DNA from: CAWAQA01 sp963784065
GTDB lineage: Bacteria; Acidobacteriota; Vicinamibacteria; Vicinamibacterales; UBA2999
Length of the DNA: 64,000 nt
Direction of reading: 5' to 3'
NCBI GenBank assembly: GCA_963784065.1
Contig: CAWAQA010000002.1
Span: 372,001-436,000 of the forward strand
The position numbers and the translations under genes are program-made. Shown here piece by piece: positions 55,601 through 64,000 of this stretch. Numbering within the stretch: the first letter of the stretch is position 1; every line of letters starts with the position of its first letter. The notes under the pieces are model-generated. The model made no database searches. It saw only the letters and a list, made by a program, of their open reading frames with translations, and was not told where the DNA came from.

Positions 55601-57114
55601 CTACTCCTCGGTCTGACGCCTCCGGTCACCTGTGTACTGGAGGACGAACAACCCCGTGCCGACGCGATCCGACGCGTACGCCAGTCCCCGGTGATCGATG
55701 TCCACGTCGTTCATCTGGATCACGACCGGCTGGTCGGCGGCGATGGCGTAGGACTTCTCGTTCGTCTTCGGAATGTAGTAGCCGATCTCCCGCAGGTTGT
55801 ACGGATCGCTGAGATCGACGACGCGGACGCCGGCGTTGAAGTACGCGATCCACGCGATCTTGTCCTCGAACCGGTTGATCTGGCCGTTGACCGTATCGGC
55901 GTTCTGGTGCGGCCCGAAGCGCCCGCCCTTCTCGCAGAAGTTGCCGACCGGCACCTGCCATACCGACACCGGGAATGGCTTCGTCTCGGTCGTGATGTCC
56001 ACCATGTACGATCCGGGCGCACGCCGTTCGGGCACGGCTTCATGTCGCCGGCGCCGCCCGCTTCGTCCACGATGAAGGCGTAGGTCCTGGGGAGCGCGCT
56101 CTTCCCGAAGTTCGGCACCGTGTCATAGACGATCGGCGATACGGTGTGCGGACCGCGGTGGGGCGGATTCATGTCCACGTTCCAGAGCAGCTTCGGCTGT
56201 GCGGGGTTGGAGATGTCGAACCCCGCCGCCTGACCTCCGGCGTTCCGGTAGCCGACGTAGAGCCGCTTGTTCTGCTCGTCCACGACCGGGTGATGCGAGT
56301 ACTGCCCTTCATAGCCCGGTTCGCCGTTCTTGAGGCCCGGAATCCAGGCGCGGCCCACGAGCTTCGGCTCCTTCGGGTTCTTCAGATCGAAGATCTGCAC
56401 GATCACGTTGCGGAAGCCCGGCTCGCCCGACGCGGCGTAGTAGTAGCCGGTCTCCTGGGACCACCAGCCTTTGTGCGCGCGCATGATGAACTTGCCACCG
56501 CAGCCCTGGCCGCACGAGTTCGGGGGCGTGCCGGTGATCTCCGCGACCAGCGAGATCTTCGAGGGGTCGCTGTCCCTCGTGGTGATGTCGAAGATCTGGT
56601 ACTTCAGGTCGGTCCCGGTCTCGCCCTCCGTCAATGTCTCCGAGTTGCGAATCAGGTAGTCGCGGCCCGACCCGTCGAACTTGTAGTCGTAGACCACCGA
56701 GACGCCGCGGGAGTTCTTGTTGGTGTCGTTCGGGATGTGCCACACGAGCTTCGGATTCGCGGGGTCGGCGATGTCGAGGATCGACGTGCCGTTCCATTCC
56801 ATCTTGCCGGTGATCGGGTTGAGCAGCGGCTTGCCGTCGTGATAGCTCTCGTGGTGCCCGACGTAGACCCAGCTGCCGTTCGCGGCGTCGGACTTCGTCG
56901 TCACCACCAGCGCCGTGCGCCCCTGCAGGTCGTTGTAGCCGACCAGCCGCACGTTCTGCGCCGCTTCCGCACGCGGGTCCGCCGGTGCGGCTGCCGTTGT
57001 CTCCTGCTGCTGCGCGCCGGTCCCGCCGCCGCAACCGGACAACCCCGCCGCCACGAGCGTCGTGATCGCGGACGCGGCCATGGCCCGTGCAATCCGCCTG
57101 GTTCTCTGGCCCAT
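55601..57114 (-). CDS. LVIVD-repeat lipoprotein, one frameshift
   Basis: About 504 residues. GAGGAGG precedes the ATG at 57114. The lipobox is LSGC near residue 26. Repeated beta-propeller strands contain SILDIADPANPKLVW, QIFDLKNPKEPKLVG, GFDISNPAQPKLLW and VVDLSDPYNLREIG, the LVIVD pattern. A break near 56030 splits the last quarter. Exported and lipid-anchored; ligand unknown. Its start overlaps the stop of the phosphodiesterase gene. Confidence 0.78.
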
Positions 57115-58041
57115 CACACTCCTCCTCGAGGGAATCGATCCGGGTTATCCGTGAACAGCGCGTCCACCCCGAGATCGAACAGGTAATACTGCATCTCGTC
57201 CCGCACGTCCGCAAATCGTTGTGCCGGCGCCTTCGACGTGAACGTGTACGGCGTCACCGTCAGGCCCGCCTTGCGCGCCGCCTGGACGACGTCGGGGCGG
57301 CCGTCGAGCAGGCGCTTGGTCGGGCCGATACCGGTGGCGAATCCGGCGACGTTGGAGAGCCCCTCCGCCGACAGCCAGCGCGCGCCGTCGCGGCCTTCGA
57401 TCAGGAACGTCCGCGGCAGGGAGGGCAGCGCCACCGCCAGCTCCCGGAGCACCTGATCGTCGAACGACTGCACGACGAGCCGGCTGGCGGGAACGCGCTC
57501 GAGGCCGAGCCGCCGCAGCGAGGCGACGAACAGCGCCGTCATGTCGACACCGCGGGCCCGGTAGAGGGGAGGGCTCTTCAGCTCCGGGTACAGGCCGGCA
57601 GCCGTGCCCACCGCGGCAACGGCCTCTTCCCATGTCGGCACGCGCTCCCCGGCGAATCGAGCATCGAACCAGCGTCCCGCGTCGAGCCGCTTGATTTCGG
57701 CGAGCGTGAAATCAACGGCCAGCCATTGCTTCTGGCCGGTGGCTGGATCGACGGTCGCGCGATCGGGAAAGATCTCGGCGACGTTCGTGGTCCGTTCGAG
57801 CGAGTCGTCGTGGAGACAGATGAGCACGCCGTCCTTCGTCACGGCGAGGTCCTGCTCCACGTAGTCGGTCTTCTGCTCGATGGCCAGGCGGTACGCCGCC
57901 AGCGTGTGCTCGGGCGCGTACGCGGAGGCGCCGCGGTGGGCGATGGCGAGTTTCGTCATACCGGAACGACCCTGCGCGGCCGGCTGCCCGACTGGGCGCG
58001 GCCAGGGCCACGACGCACGGGACGATCCAGAGGCGGCGCAT
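57114..58041 (-). CDS. glpQ: glycerophosphodiester phosphodiesterase, exported, one frameshift
   Basis: About 308 residues. The GDPD domain shows IAHRGASAYAPEHTLAAY (catalytic His), YVEQDLAVTKDG and LICLHDDSLERT (second His, metal ligands), and ends LGVDALFTDNPDRF. A signal peptide (RRLWIVPCVVALAAP) starts at 58041 in another frame; one indel near 57965 joins it to the domain. It releases glycerol-3-phosphate from glycerophosphodiesters in the periplasm. The lipoprotein gene follows with a 4-base overlap. Confidence 0.85.
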
Positions 58042-58099
58042 GAACCGGGATAGTACTCCTTTGACCCTCCGTTGTGGACTGTGGTGTGATTTCGGCGCG

Positions 58100-59113
58100 A
58101 TGCGCCAGCTTTCGGCCCTGGCCGTTTTCCTTCTGTCCGTCACGGCGGGCTGCGGCGGCGCCGGCGGCGGCCAGACCGTCACCATCTACACATCGATTTA
58201 CGAGCACGTCATCGCCGCGCTCGAACCGGTGCTGCAGGAGCAGTTTCCCGACCTGACCATCCGCTGGTTCCAGCGGGGCAGCGAGGACGTCGCGGCGCGG
58301 CTCAACAGCGAGATCGCCGCCGGCCGCGTCGCCGCCGACCTCGTCATGACGTCCGATCCGTTCTGGTACGAGGAGCTCAAGGAGGCGGGCCACCTGCTGG
58401 AGTACCGCTCGCCGGCCGCGGGCGGGATCCCGCCGGCGCTCAACGATCCTGACGGGACGTTCGTCACCGTCCGCGTGCCGGTCATGGTGCTGGCGGTCAA
58501 CACCACCCGCGTAGACAGCGGTCAACGTCCGCGCACGTTCCGCGAACTGGCCGAGCCCGTCTGGGCCGGCCGGATCACCATGGGCGACCCGAATCGGTCC
58601 GGCTCGGCATTCACGGCCGTCGCGGCGCTTGCGCAGAAATACGGGTGGGAGTATTTCGACGCGCTCCGGCGCAACGACGTCGTCGTCGCCGGCGGCAACA
58701 GCGCCGTGCTCAGCCGGGTCATGACCGGTGAGAAGGACGCCGGCATCATCCTGCTCGAGAACCTGCTCCAGGCGCGCCAGCAGAACCCGGCGGCGCCGAT
58801 CGCGATCGTGTATCCGGAAGACGGCGCCATCCTGGTGCCGAGCCCGATCGCCATCATGAAGACAACGGCGGCGCCCGATGCGGCGCGGCGGCTCTACGAC
58901 TTCTTCCTCTCGGACACCGGCCAGGCGGCGATCGTCAGTGGGTGGATGTACTCGCCCGTCGATCACATCCAGCCGCCAGCCGGCGCACGGCCGTGGCGCG
59001 AGGTGTTCTCCGCGCCGCTCCTGCCATGGACGTTCGAGTACCTGCGCGACACGACTCGGGCACGCGAGGAGATCAAGCGTCGATTCAACACGGCCGTCCT
59101 CGACGCGCGATGA
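58100..59113 (+). CDS. ABC transporter substrate-binding lipoprotein, iron(III) type
   Basis: 337 residues, unbroken. Signal peptide with lipobox TAGC. The fold matches AfuA/FutA-type proteins: TIYTSIYEHVIAALEPVL, ADLVMTSDPFWYEEL, GDPNRSGSAFTAVAAL, DAGIILLENLLQAR. Those bind ferric iron or its chelates, though related members bind 2-aminoethylphosphonate. First gene of a three-gene operon with 4-base overlaps. ATG 58100 is preferred because the signal peptide begins there. Confidence 0.85.
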   Translation: MRQLSALAVFLLSVTAGCGGAGGGQTVTIYTSIYEHVIAALEPVLQEQFPDLTIRWFQRGSEDVAARLNSEIAAGRVAADLVMTSDPFWYEELKEAGHLLEYRSPAAGGIPPALNDPDGTFVTVRVPVMVLAVNTTRVDSGQRPRTFRELAEPVWAGRITMGDPNRSGSAFTAVAALAQKYGWEYFDALRRNDVVVAGGNSAVLSRVMTGEKDAGIILLENLLQARQQNPAAPIAIVYPEDGAILVPSPIAIMKTTAAPDAARRLYDFFLSDTGQAAIVSGWMYSPVDHIQPPAGARPWREVFSAPLLPWTFEYLRDTTRAREEIKRRFNTAVLDAR

Positions 59114-60746
59114 CCGACCGTTGGGCGTTTGTTGCCCGTCCTGTCCGGGTCGCCGCGGTCGTCCTCCTGGCCGTCCTTACCATCGCGCCGATTGCCCTCC
59201 TCTTGATCCGATCGGTGGCTACTCCGGCGGGTGTGACGTCCCGCCACTATGCGGAGGCGTTCAGCGATCCGGGCAACCTGCAGGCGATCGTCACCACGTT
59301 CATCGTGTCGTCCGCCACGGTCGTCTTCGCGCTGTCGCTCGCGATCCCGCTGGCATGGCTCGTGGCCCGAACCGACCTGCCGGGGGCGCCGCGGTTTCGC
59401 GTGCTTCTCCTCGTGCCGTACGTCGTGCCGCCCTATCTCGGCGCCATCGCCTGGATCAACCTCGCGAATCCGGCGGTTGGCTGGCTGAACCGCGCGGCCG
59501 GCGCGGCGGTCTTCGACATCTACTCCGTCACCGGCATCATCTGGGTGCTCGGGCTCTTCTACTACACGTTCGCGTACCTGACGTGCCTTGCCGCGCTGGA
59601 GAACATGGACGCCAGCCTCGAGGACGCCGCGCGCATGAGCGGCGCGGGTCCGCTCATGGTCTTGCGGACGATCACGCTGCCTCTCATCCGGCCGGCGATG
59701 CTGGCGGGCGCGTTCCTCGTCTTCGCGGCGTCGGCGTCCGCGTTCGGCGTACCGGCGCTCATCGGCTCGCCGGCGCGGGTGCAGCTGCTCACGACGCGCA
59801 TCTACAGCTATGCGAGCACCGGCGGGCTCGATGGTCTTTACACCGCCGGCGCGTTGAGCGCGGCACTGCTCGTCATGGCGCTCCTCGCCTGGATGGCCGC
59901 GGAGCGGCTGGGCCGCGGAATGCGCATCACGAGCGTGACGGGCAAGGCATCGGCCCGGTCGCCGATCGCGCTCGGCGCCTGGCGCTGGCCGATCTTCGGC
60001 GCCGTGACGGCCGTCGCGATCCTGACGTGCCTGCTGCCGATCTTCGCCATCGTCCTGACCTCGGTGATGAACGTGGCCGGTGACTTCCGGTGGAGCAACT
60101 TCACGCTCGACAGGTACCGTTATGTGCTCTTCACACGTCCCGACACCGCCCGCGGCTTCGTCAACTCGTTCGTCCTCGCGTTCGGAGCGGCGACCGCCGC
60201 GGCCGCGGCAGGAACCGGACTTGCCTACGTGAAGGCCCATCCGCGGCTCGGGACGAGCCGCCTGGTGGACGCGTGCGTCAACCTTCCGTATGCCGCGCCG
60301 GGAACGATCCTGGCGCTTGGCCTGATCCTCGTGTGGAGCCGGCCGCTCGCGCTGACCGACACTCTCTGGATTCTCCTCATCGCGTACTTCGCGAAGCACC
60401 TGTCGTTTGCGGTCCGATCGGTGACAACCGCCGTTCAGCAGACCGACATGACGCTCGAGGAAGCCGCCCGCGTCTCTGGCGCCAGCCTGACGACGGCGTT
60501 CCGGACGATCTGGCTTCCGCTCCTGCGGCCGGCCATCCTCGCGGGCTGGTTCCTCGTGTTCATGCCGGCCTTCGGCGAGCTGACGATGTCGATCCTGCTG
60601 GTGGGCCCGGGAACCGAAACCGTGGGCACGGTTCTCTTCGCGCTGCAGGATATGCCGATCCACCCTCCGCCAGCGTCGTCGCCGTGCTGATCCTGGCGTT
60701 CATCCTCACGGCCTATGGCGCGGTTGCCGCGCTGAGGCCGCGATGA
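59110..60746 (+). CDS. ABC transporter permease, double (FbpB-like), one frameshift near the end
   Basis: About 546 residues with twelve or so transmembrane helices in two homologous halves. Each has the EAA loop: LEDAARMSGAGPLMVLRTITL in the first (within residues 175-200) and LEEAARVSGASLTTAFRTI in the second. A single-base break near 60655 shifts only the last helix (VVAVLILAFILTAYG). Overlaps the neighbours by 4 bases each. Confidence 0.87.
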
Positions 60747-61471
60747 GCCACATCGTCCTCAGGGCGATCGAGAAGCGGTTCGGGGACTTCCAGGCGGTTC
60801 GCAGCCTCGACCTGGAGATCGAGAAAGGCGAGTTGATGACGCTGCTCGGCCCCTCCGGGTGCGGCAAGACGACCACGCTGCGCATGATTGCGGGGCTGGA
60901 GATGCCCAGCGCCGGACGGATCGACCTCGCCGGCCGCGCGCTCAACGACACGGCCGCGGGCGTCGCCGTCCCGCCCGAGCGACGCGGCATCGGCATGGTG
61001 TTCCAGTCGTATGCCGTGTGGCCGCACATGACCGTGGCGCGGAACATCGACTACCCGCTGCGCATCCGGAACCTCGGCCGTGACGAGCGCGAGCAGCGCC
61101 TCACGCGCGTGCTGGCGCTGGTGCAGCTCGAAGGGCAGGAGCAGAAGTATCCCCACCAGCTGTCCGGCGGCCAGCAGCAGCGAGTCGCCCTCGCCCGCGG
61201 GCTGATCATGGAGCCGGATGTCATGCTGCTCGACGAGCCGCTCAGCAACCTCGACGCAAAACTGCGCCGCATCATGCGCCGCGAGATTCGCGAAATCCAG
61301 CGATCGCTCGGCATGACGATGCTCTACGTCACGCACGACCGTGAGGAAGCGGAGGAGATCTCGGACCGCATGGCCGTCATGATCGCAGGCCGCCTGGCCC
61401 AGGTCGCCACGCCGGCAGAGATCCGTGCGCGGCCGGCGGACGAGGACGTCAGGGCGTTCTTTTCGGAGTAG
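60743..61471 (+). CDS. ABC transporter ATP-binding protein, iron type (FbpC-like)
   Basis: 242 residues, unbroken. Walker A GPSGCGKTT, Q loop FQSYAVWPH, signature LSGGQQQRVALA, Walker B VMLLDEPLSNLD and the switch His in YVTHDREEA. It lacks the extra C-terminal regulatory domain of longer family members. Energises the permease encoded just before. Confidence 0.93.
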   Translation: MSHIVLRAIEKRFGDFQAVRSLDLEIEKGELMTLLGPSGCGKTTTLRMIAGLEMPSAGRIDLAGRALNDTAAGVAVPPERRGIGMVFQSYAVWPHMTVARNIDYPLRIRNLGRDEREQRLTRVLALVQLEGQEQKYPHQLSGGQQQRVALARGLIMEPDVMLLDEPLSNLDAKLRRIMRREIREIQRSLGMTMLYVTHDREEAEEISDRMAVMIAGRLAQVATPAEIRARPADEDVRAFFSE

Positions 61472-61549
61472 TGGGCAGTAGGCAGTAGGGCGCGTCCTTC
61501 CGGACGCGCCTGGCGGGTCCGAAAGGACCCGCCCTACGGTCACTGCCTA
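61472..61549. repeat. intergenic double hairpin
   Basis: GGCGCGTCC and GGACGCGCC form one hairpin; GGCGGGTCC and GGACCCGCC a second; outer GGCAGTAGGCAGTAG and its complement ACTGCCTACT pair across both. It lies between convergent genes and is a likely terminator in both directions. Confidence 0.8.
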
Positions 61550-62399
61550 CTATCTCGACGTATATGTCGTGGACGTGTCCACCGTGAACTTGCGGTAGTT
61601 GGAGAACGCTGCCACGCCGCGGAGGCGCAGGACCCTCACGAGCGCGACGCGCGCGCTGGCGGTCCACGTGACCTCGGCCGGCAGCCACACTTCGTCGTTG
61701 ACCTTGCGTCGCTCGTAGGTGGCGACCGTGCCCTTGTGCACGCGGGCGAGCAGGCCGAGTCCGAACGACAGCGTGTCGATCGCCTCGATCTCCACACGCA
61801 CCAGCTCGTAGTCGGACTCGCTGATCCAGGCGCGCGCCTTGAAGTGGCGCATCACCTTCCCATCGTCGGTCAGCGGCTTGACGCCGGGCCTTCGGGGTGA
61901 GCGTCGCGACGATCGTGTCGTGGCCGCCGAGCGCCTCGCGCCGCAGCATGCGGATGTCGTAGATGCGGAACAGATCGTCGACCGCCGCCGAATACTCCCG
62001 CCGCGCCTTGGCGTGCTCGCGCGCGGCCGCCTGCTGGCGCGGGACGTTCGACAGTCCCCGCGCGTACTCCTCGACCTCCTTCTGCCGATCGCGATCCTGC
62101 TTCGCCAGCTTGTCTGGCGGGACCGGCTTGCCGTTCTCCTCTATCTGCCGGCGGTAGCGATCCTCGCCGGGGAGACCAGGGTAGACCTCGAACACTTTGA
62201 CCGTTTCGTCCTTCGTCCGGCCTGACTTGTCGACCTTCTGTTCGACGCGCCGTTCGATGAACGTATATCCGCTCTGCCGTTCCTCGTCGGTCTCCAGATG
62301 CTTCTTGACCTCGGCCGCAAACGTCTCGAAGTCAGGGAGCGGACGCTCCTGCGCGGTGGCAGTGGTGAGAAGGAGGAGGAAGAAGATGGCCGCTCGCAT
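61550..62399 (-). CDS. secreted protein of unknown function, one frameshift
   Basis: About 283 residues. A signal peptide (AAIFFLLLLTTATA) is followed by a helical part (FAAEVKKHLETDEERQSGY, VEEYARGLSNVPRQQAAA). After a break near 61890 comes a beta-rich part (HFKARAWISESDYELVRVE, VWLPAEVTWTASARVAL). The pattern resembles acidobacterial secreted proteins with outer-membrane lipoprotein-sorting-like folds. Function unknown. Confidence 0.65.
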
Positions 62400-62430
62400 T
62401 CTGAATTATGGCATCCCGCTGCGCTGTGCG

Positions 62431-64000
62431 TCATGCTCGCGGCTTCGCACGGTGGGTCGGCTGCGCGGTCCACGGGTCTTCGGGCCACGGGTGCCGCGGG
62501 TAGCGTCCACGCAACTCCCTGCGCACTTCGGGGTAGGTCCGCTCCCAGAAGCTGCGCAGGTCGCGCGTCGTCTGCACGGGCCGGCCATTCGGAGCGAGCA
62601 GGTGGAACGTCACCGGCACACGGCGCGGCCCTATCGCCGGCGACTCGGCGAGGCCGAACAGTTCCTGCAGCTTCACCGACGCGGACACCGAGCCGTCCTC
62701 TTCGTAGGTGAGGCGCATCGACCTGCCGCTCGGCACGGTGAGCGCCGCGGGAGCACGGCCGGCGAGCGTCCGTGTCGTCTCGAATGAGAGGTGCGCTTCC
62801 ACGTCGATCTCGTCCACACTGCCTGCGTTCGTCGCCGCCTGATGCACGAGCGCCGGCACGTCTATGTCGAGGCCGGCGAACCGCAGGCGGCGCAGCAGCT
62901 GCGTCGTGCGCGCATCCGGTTGACGCGCCAGCCATCCGTCGCGAAGCAGCGTCGCCGTCGTGCCAGGATCGGCGCTCACGGACGCTTCGCTGAGAACGAG
63001 CTCGCCATAGCGGGCGACACGCCACGCACGCACGCGCCCGCTCTCCTGGATCCAGGCGATGCTCGACCTCGATGGACGTCGGCGAAATCCACTCGGGCTC
63101 GACACGGCTCGCGGCCCGAATCCGTGACTCGGCGATGCCATCCCGTGTCGAGGCGACGACGTCGAGCGCCACGAGATAGTCGCCGTCCCGCACGCCCGAT
63201 TCGCGGCCGAGCGCGGCGCCGTGACCGGTCGCCAGCGTGAGGCGATCGATCGTCTCGGCGCGCCGTTTCGCGAGGCGGTCGGCATACCCGGTGAAGAGCG
63301 CGTGGCGCAGTGCCTCCTCCGGCGCGCGCGCCGCGACATCGCCGTCGAGCGCGCCGCCCGCGATTCGTCGCAGCTCCTGCGCCACCTGCCTCACGTGGAA
63401 CGGCTGACGGTCGAAGCGATCGAGCGCCGGCAGCAGGTCGCAGGTCGTCGAGACGCTGTCGCTCCGTTCGAGGGACAGTGGTTCGGCCAGCAGCGCGCAC
63501 GCAGCGGCGATCTCGGGCGCGCCACGGCCGTCGAGCAGGATCCGGGCAAGCCTCGGATGCAGCGGAATCCGCTGCAGCTGGCGCCCGAGCGGTGTCACGC
63601 GCGGTGTGGCATGCGCCACGCTCGATCGCGCCGAGCCGTTCGAGCAACCGCAGTGCCGCGTCAACGCGGTCGGGCGGCGGCGGATCGAACCAGTCGAACG
63701 ACGCCGGATCGCCACCCCACGCGAGCAGGTCGAGTAACGGGGCGGCGAGATCGACACGTGCGATCTCAGGCTCCCGATGCGCCCGCAGCCTGTCGCGGCT
63801 CTCCCAGAGCCGTCGTGCAATGCCGGGCCCGCGCCGTGCGGCCCGGCCCGCGCGCTGGTCGGCGGAATCCTGCGTCACCCGCTCGAGCGTCAGGCTGTCC
63901 ACGCCGCGCTGCGGGTCGTACCTGGCCACCTTGACCTGACCGGTGTCGATCACGACGGACACGCCCGGCACGGTCAGTGACGTTTCCGCGATGTTGGTGG
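62431..64000 (-). CDS. hrpB: ATP-dependent helicase HrpB, C-terminal part (N-terminus beyond the window), frameshifted
   Basis: About 520 residues are visible. It begins in helicase motif V (NIAETSLTVPGVSVVIDTG) and motif VI (DSADQRAGRAARRGPGIA), continues LLDLLAWGGDP and LHPRLARILLDG, and ends with the HrpB-specific tail (RPVQTTRDLRSFWERTYP, RYPRHPWPEDP). DExH RNA-helicase family; its role in bacteria is unclear. Breaks near 63620 and 63060 fall between conserved parts. Confidence 0.88.

Noticed and set aside
58963..60663. 566-codon open frame antisense to the ABC permease
   Set aside because: Arg/Glu/His-rich shadow of a GC-rich membrane gene; the sense frame has clear permease motifs.
1..64000. 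CRISPR array
   Set aside because: No regularly spaced 25-40 bp repeats with unique spacers; the tandem units present are 6, 7 and 42 bp without spacers.

Overview
This is a high-GC bacterial chromosome segment, most likely from an Acidobacteriota lineage of the Vicinamibacteria type. That guess rests on the family mix (VWFA-related secreted protein of the acidobacterial kind, HtrA protease, LVIVD lipoprotein, CheB/CheR-PAS signalling, many secreted proteins of unknown role) and on the dispersed hairpin repeats between genes. Single-base indels break about half of the recognisable genes while both halves stay conserved. I read most of these as uncorrected long-read or assembly errors and give the full extent of each gene, noting the break.

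Left chromosomal flank (1-16616): HtrA-like protease (cut by the window edge), M24 peptidase, VWFA-related protein, GltS glutamate symporter, DUF4870 membrane protein, two small unknown proteins, alpha-glucan phosphorylase, a PLP-dependent dehydratase, an AI-2E family transporter, a lectin-like secreted protein, cytochrome P460, a B12-binding radical SAM protein and an RRM RNA-binding protein. Intergenic spaces hold hairpin terminators and arrays of 7-bp units.

Integrated element (about 16617-46101): a 57-bp direct repeat, running from the anticodon loop to the CCA end of tRNA-Leu(CAG), bounds about 29.4 kb. The intact tRNA is at the right end, beside a tyrosine integrase. Reading inwards from the right: integrase, excisionase-like HTH, a methyltransferase lacking its middle, a TOPRIM-fold protein, a TubC-docking-like protein, a primase-helicase, an XRE regulator and an HTH protein, all closely packed. 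The left part carries a terminase-small-subunit-like gene, an HGGxSTG protein and many very small genes. No capsid, portal or tail gene is recognisable, so the element resembles a phage satellite or an integrative replicon more than a complete prophage. Inside it are a gene cassette bounded by integron attC-like sites and carrying a methyltransferase, an IS3-family element (1250 bp, 4-bp target duplication) that cuts a HEPN-domain gene, a TonB-dependent receptor cargo, a serine resolvase with an overlapping ribbon-helix-helix gene, a secreted metallo-beta-lactamase-fold protein, an HsdR relic, and two further tRNA 3'-end relics with matching 11-bp-spaced repeats that suggest an older nested insertion.

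Right chromosomal flank (46102-64000): dicarboxylate/amino-acid symporter, a response regulator with a zinc-ribbon tail, a DUF2236 protein, a CheR-PAS protein with a long repeated coiled coil facing a CheB methylesterase, outer-membrane and Tyr/Ser-rich secreted proteins, an LVIVD-repeat lipoprotein overlapping a glycerophosphodiesterase, an iron-type ABC importer (binding protein, double permease, ATPase with overlapping starts), a secreted unknown protein, and the C-terminal part of the HrpB helicase.
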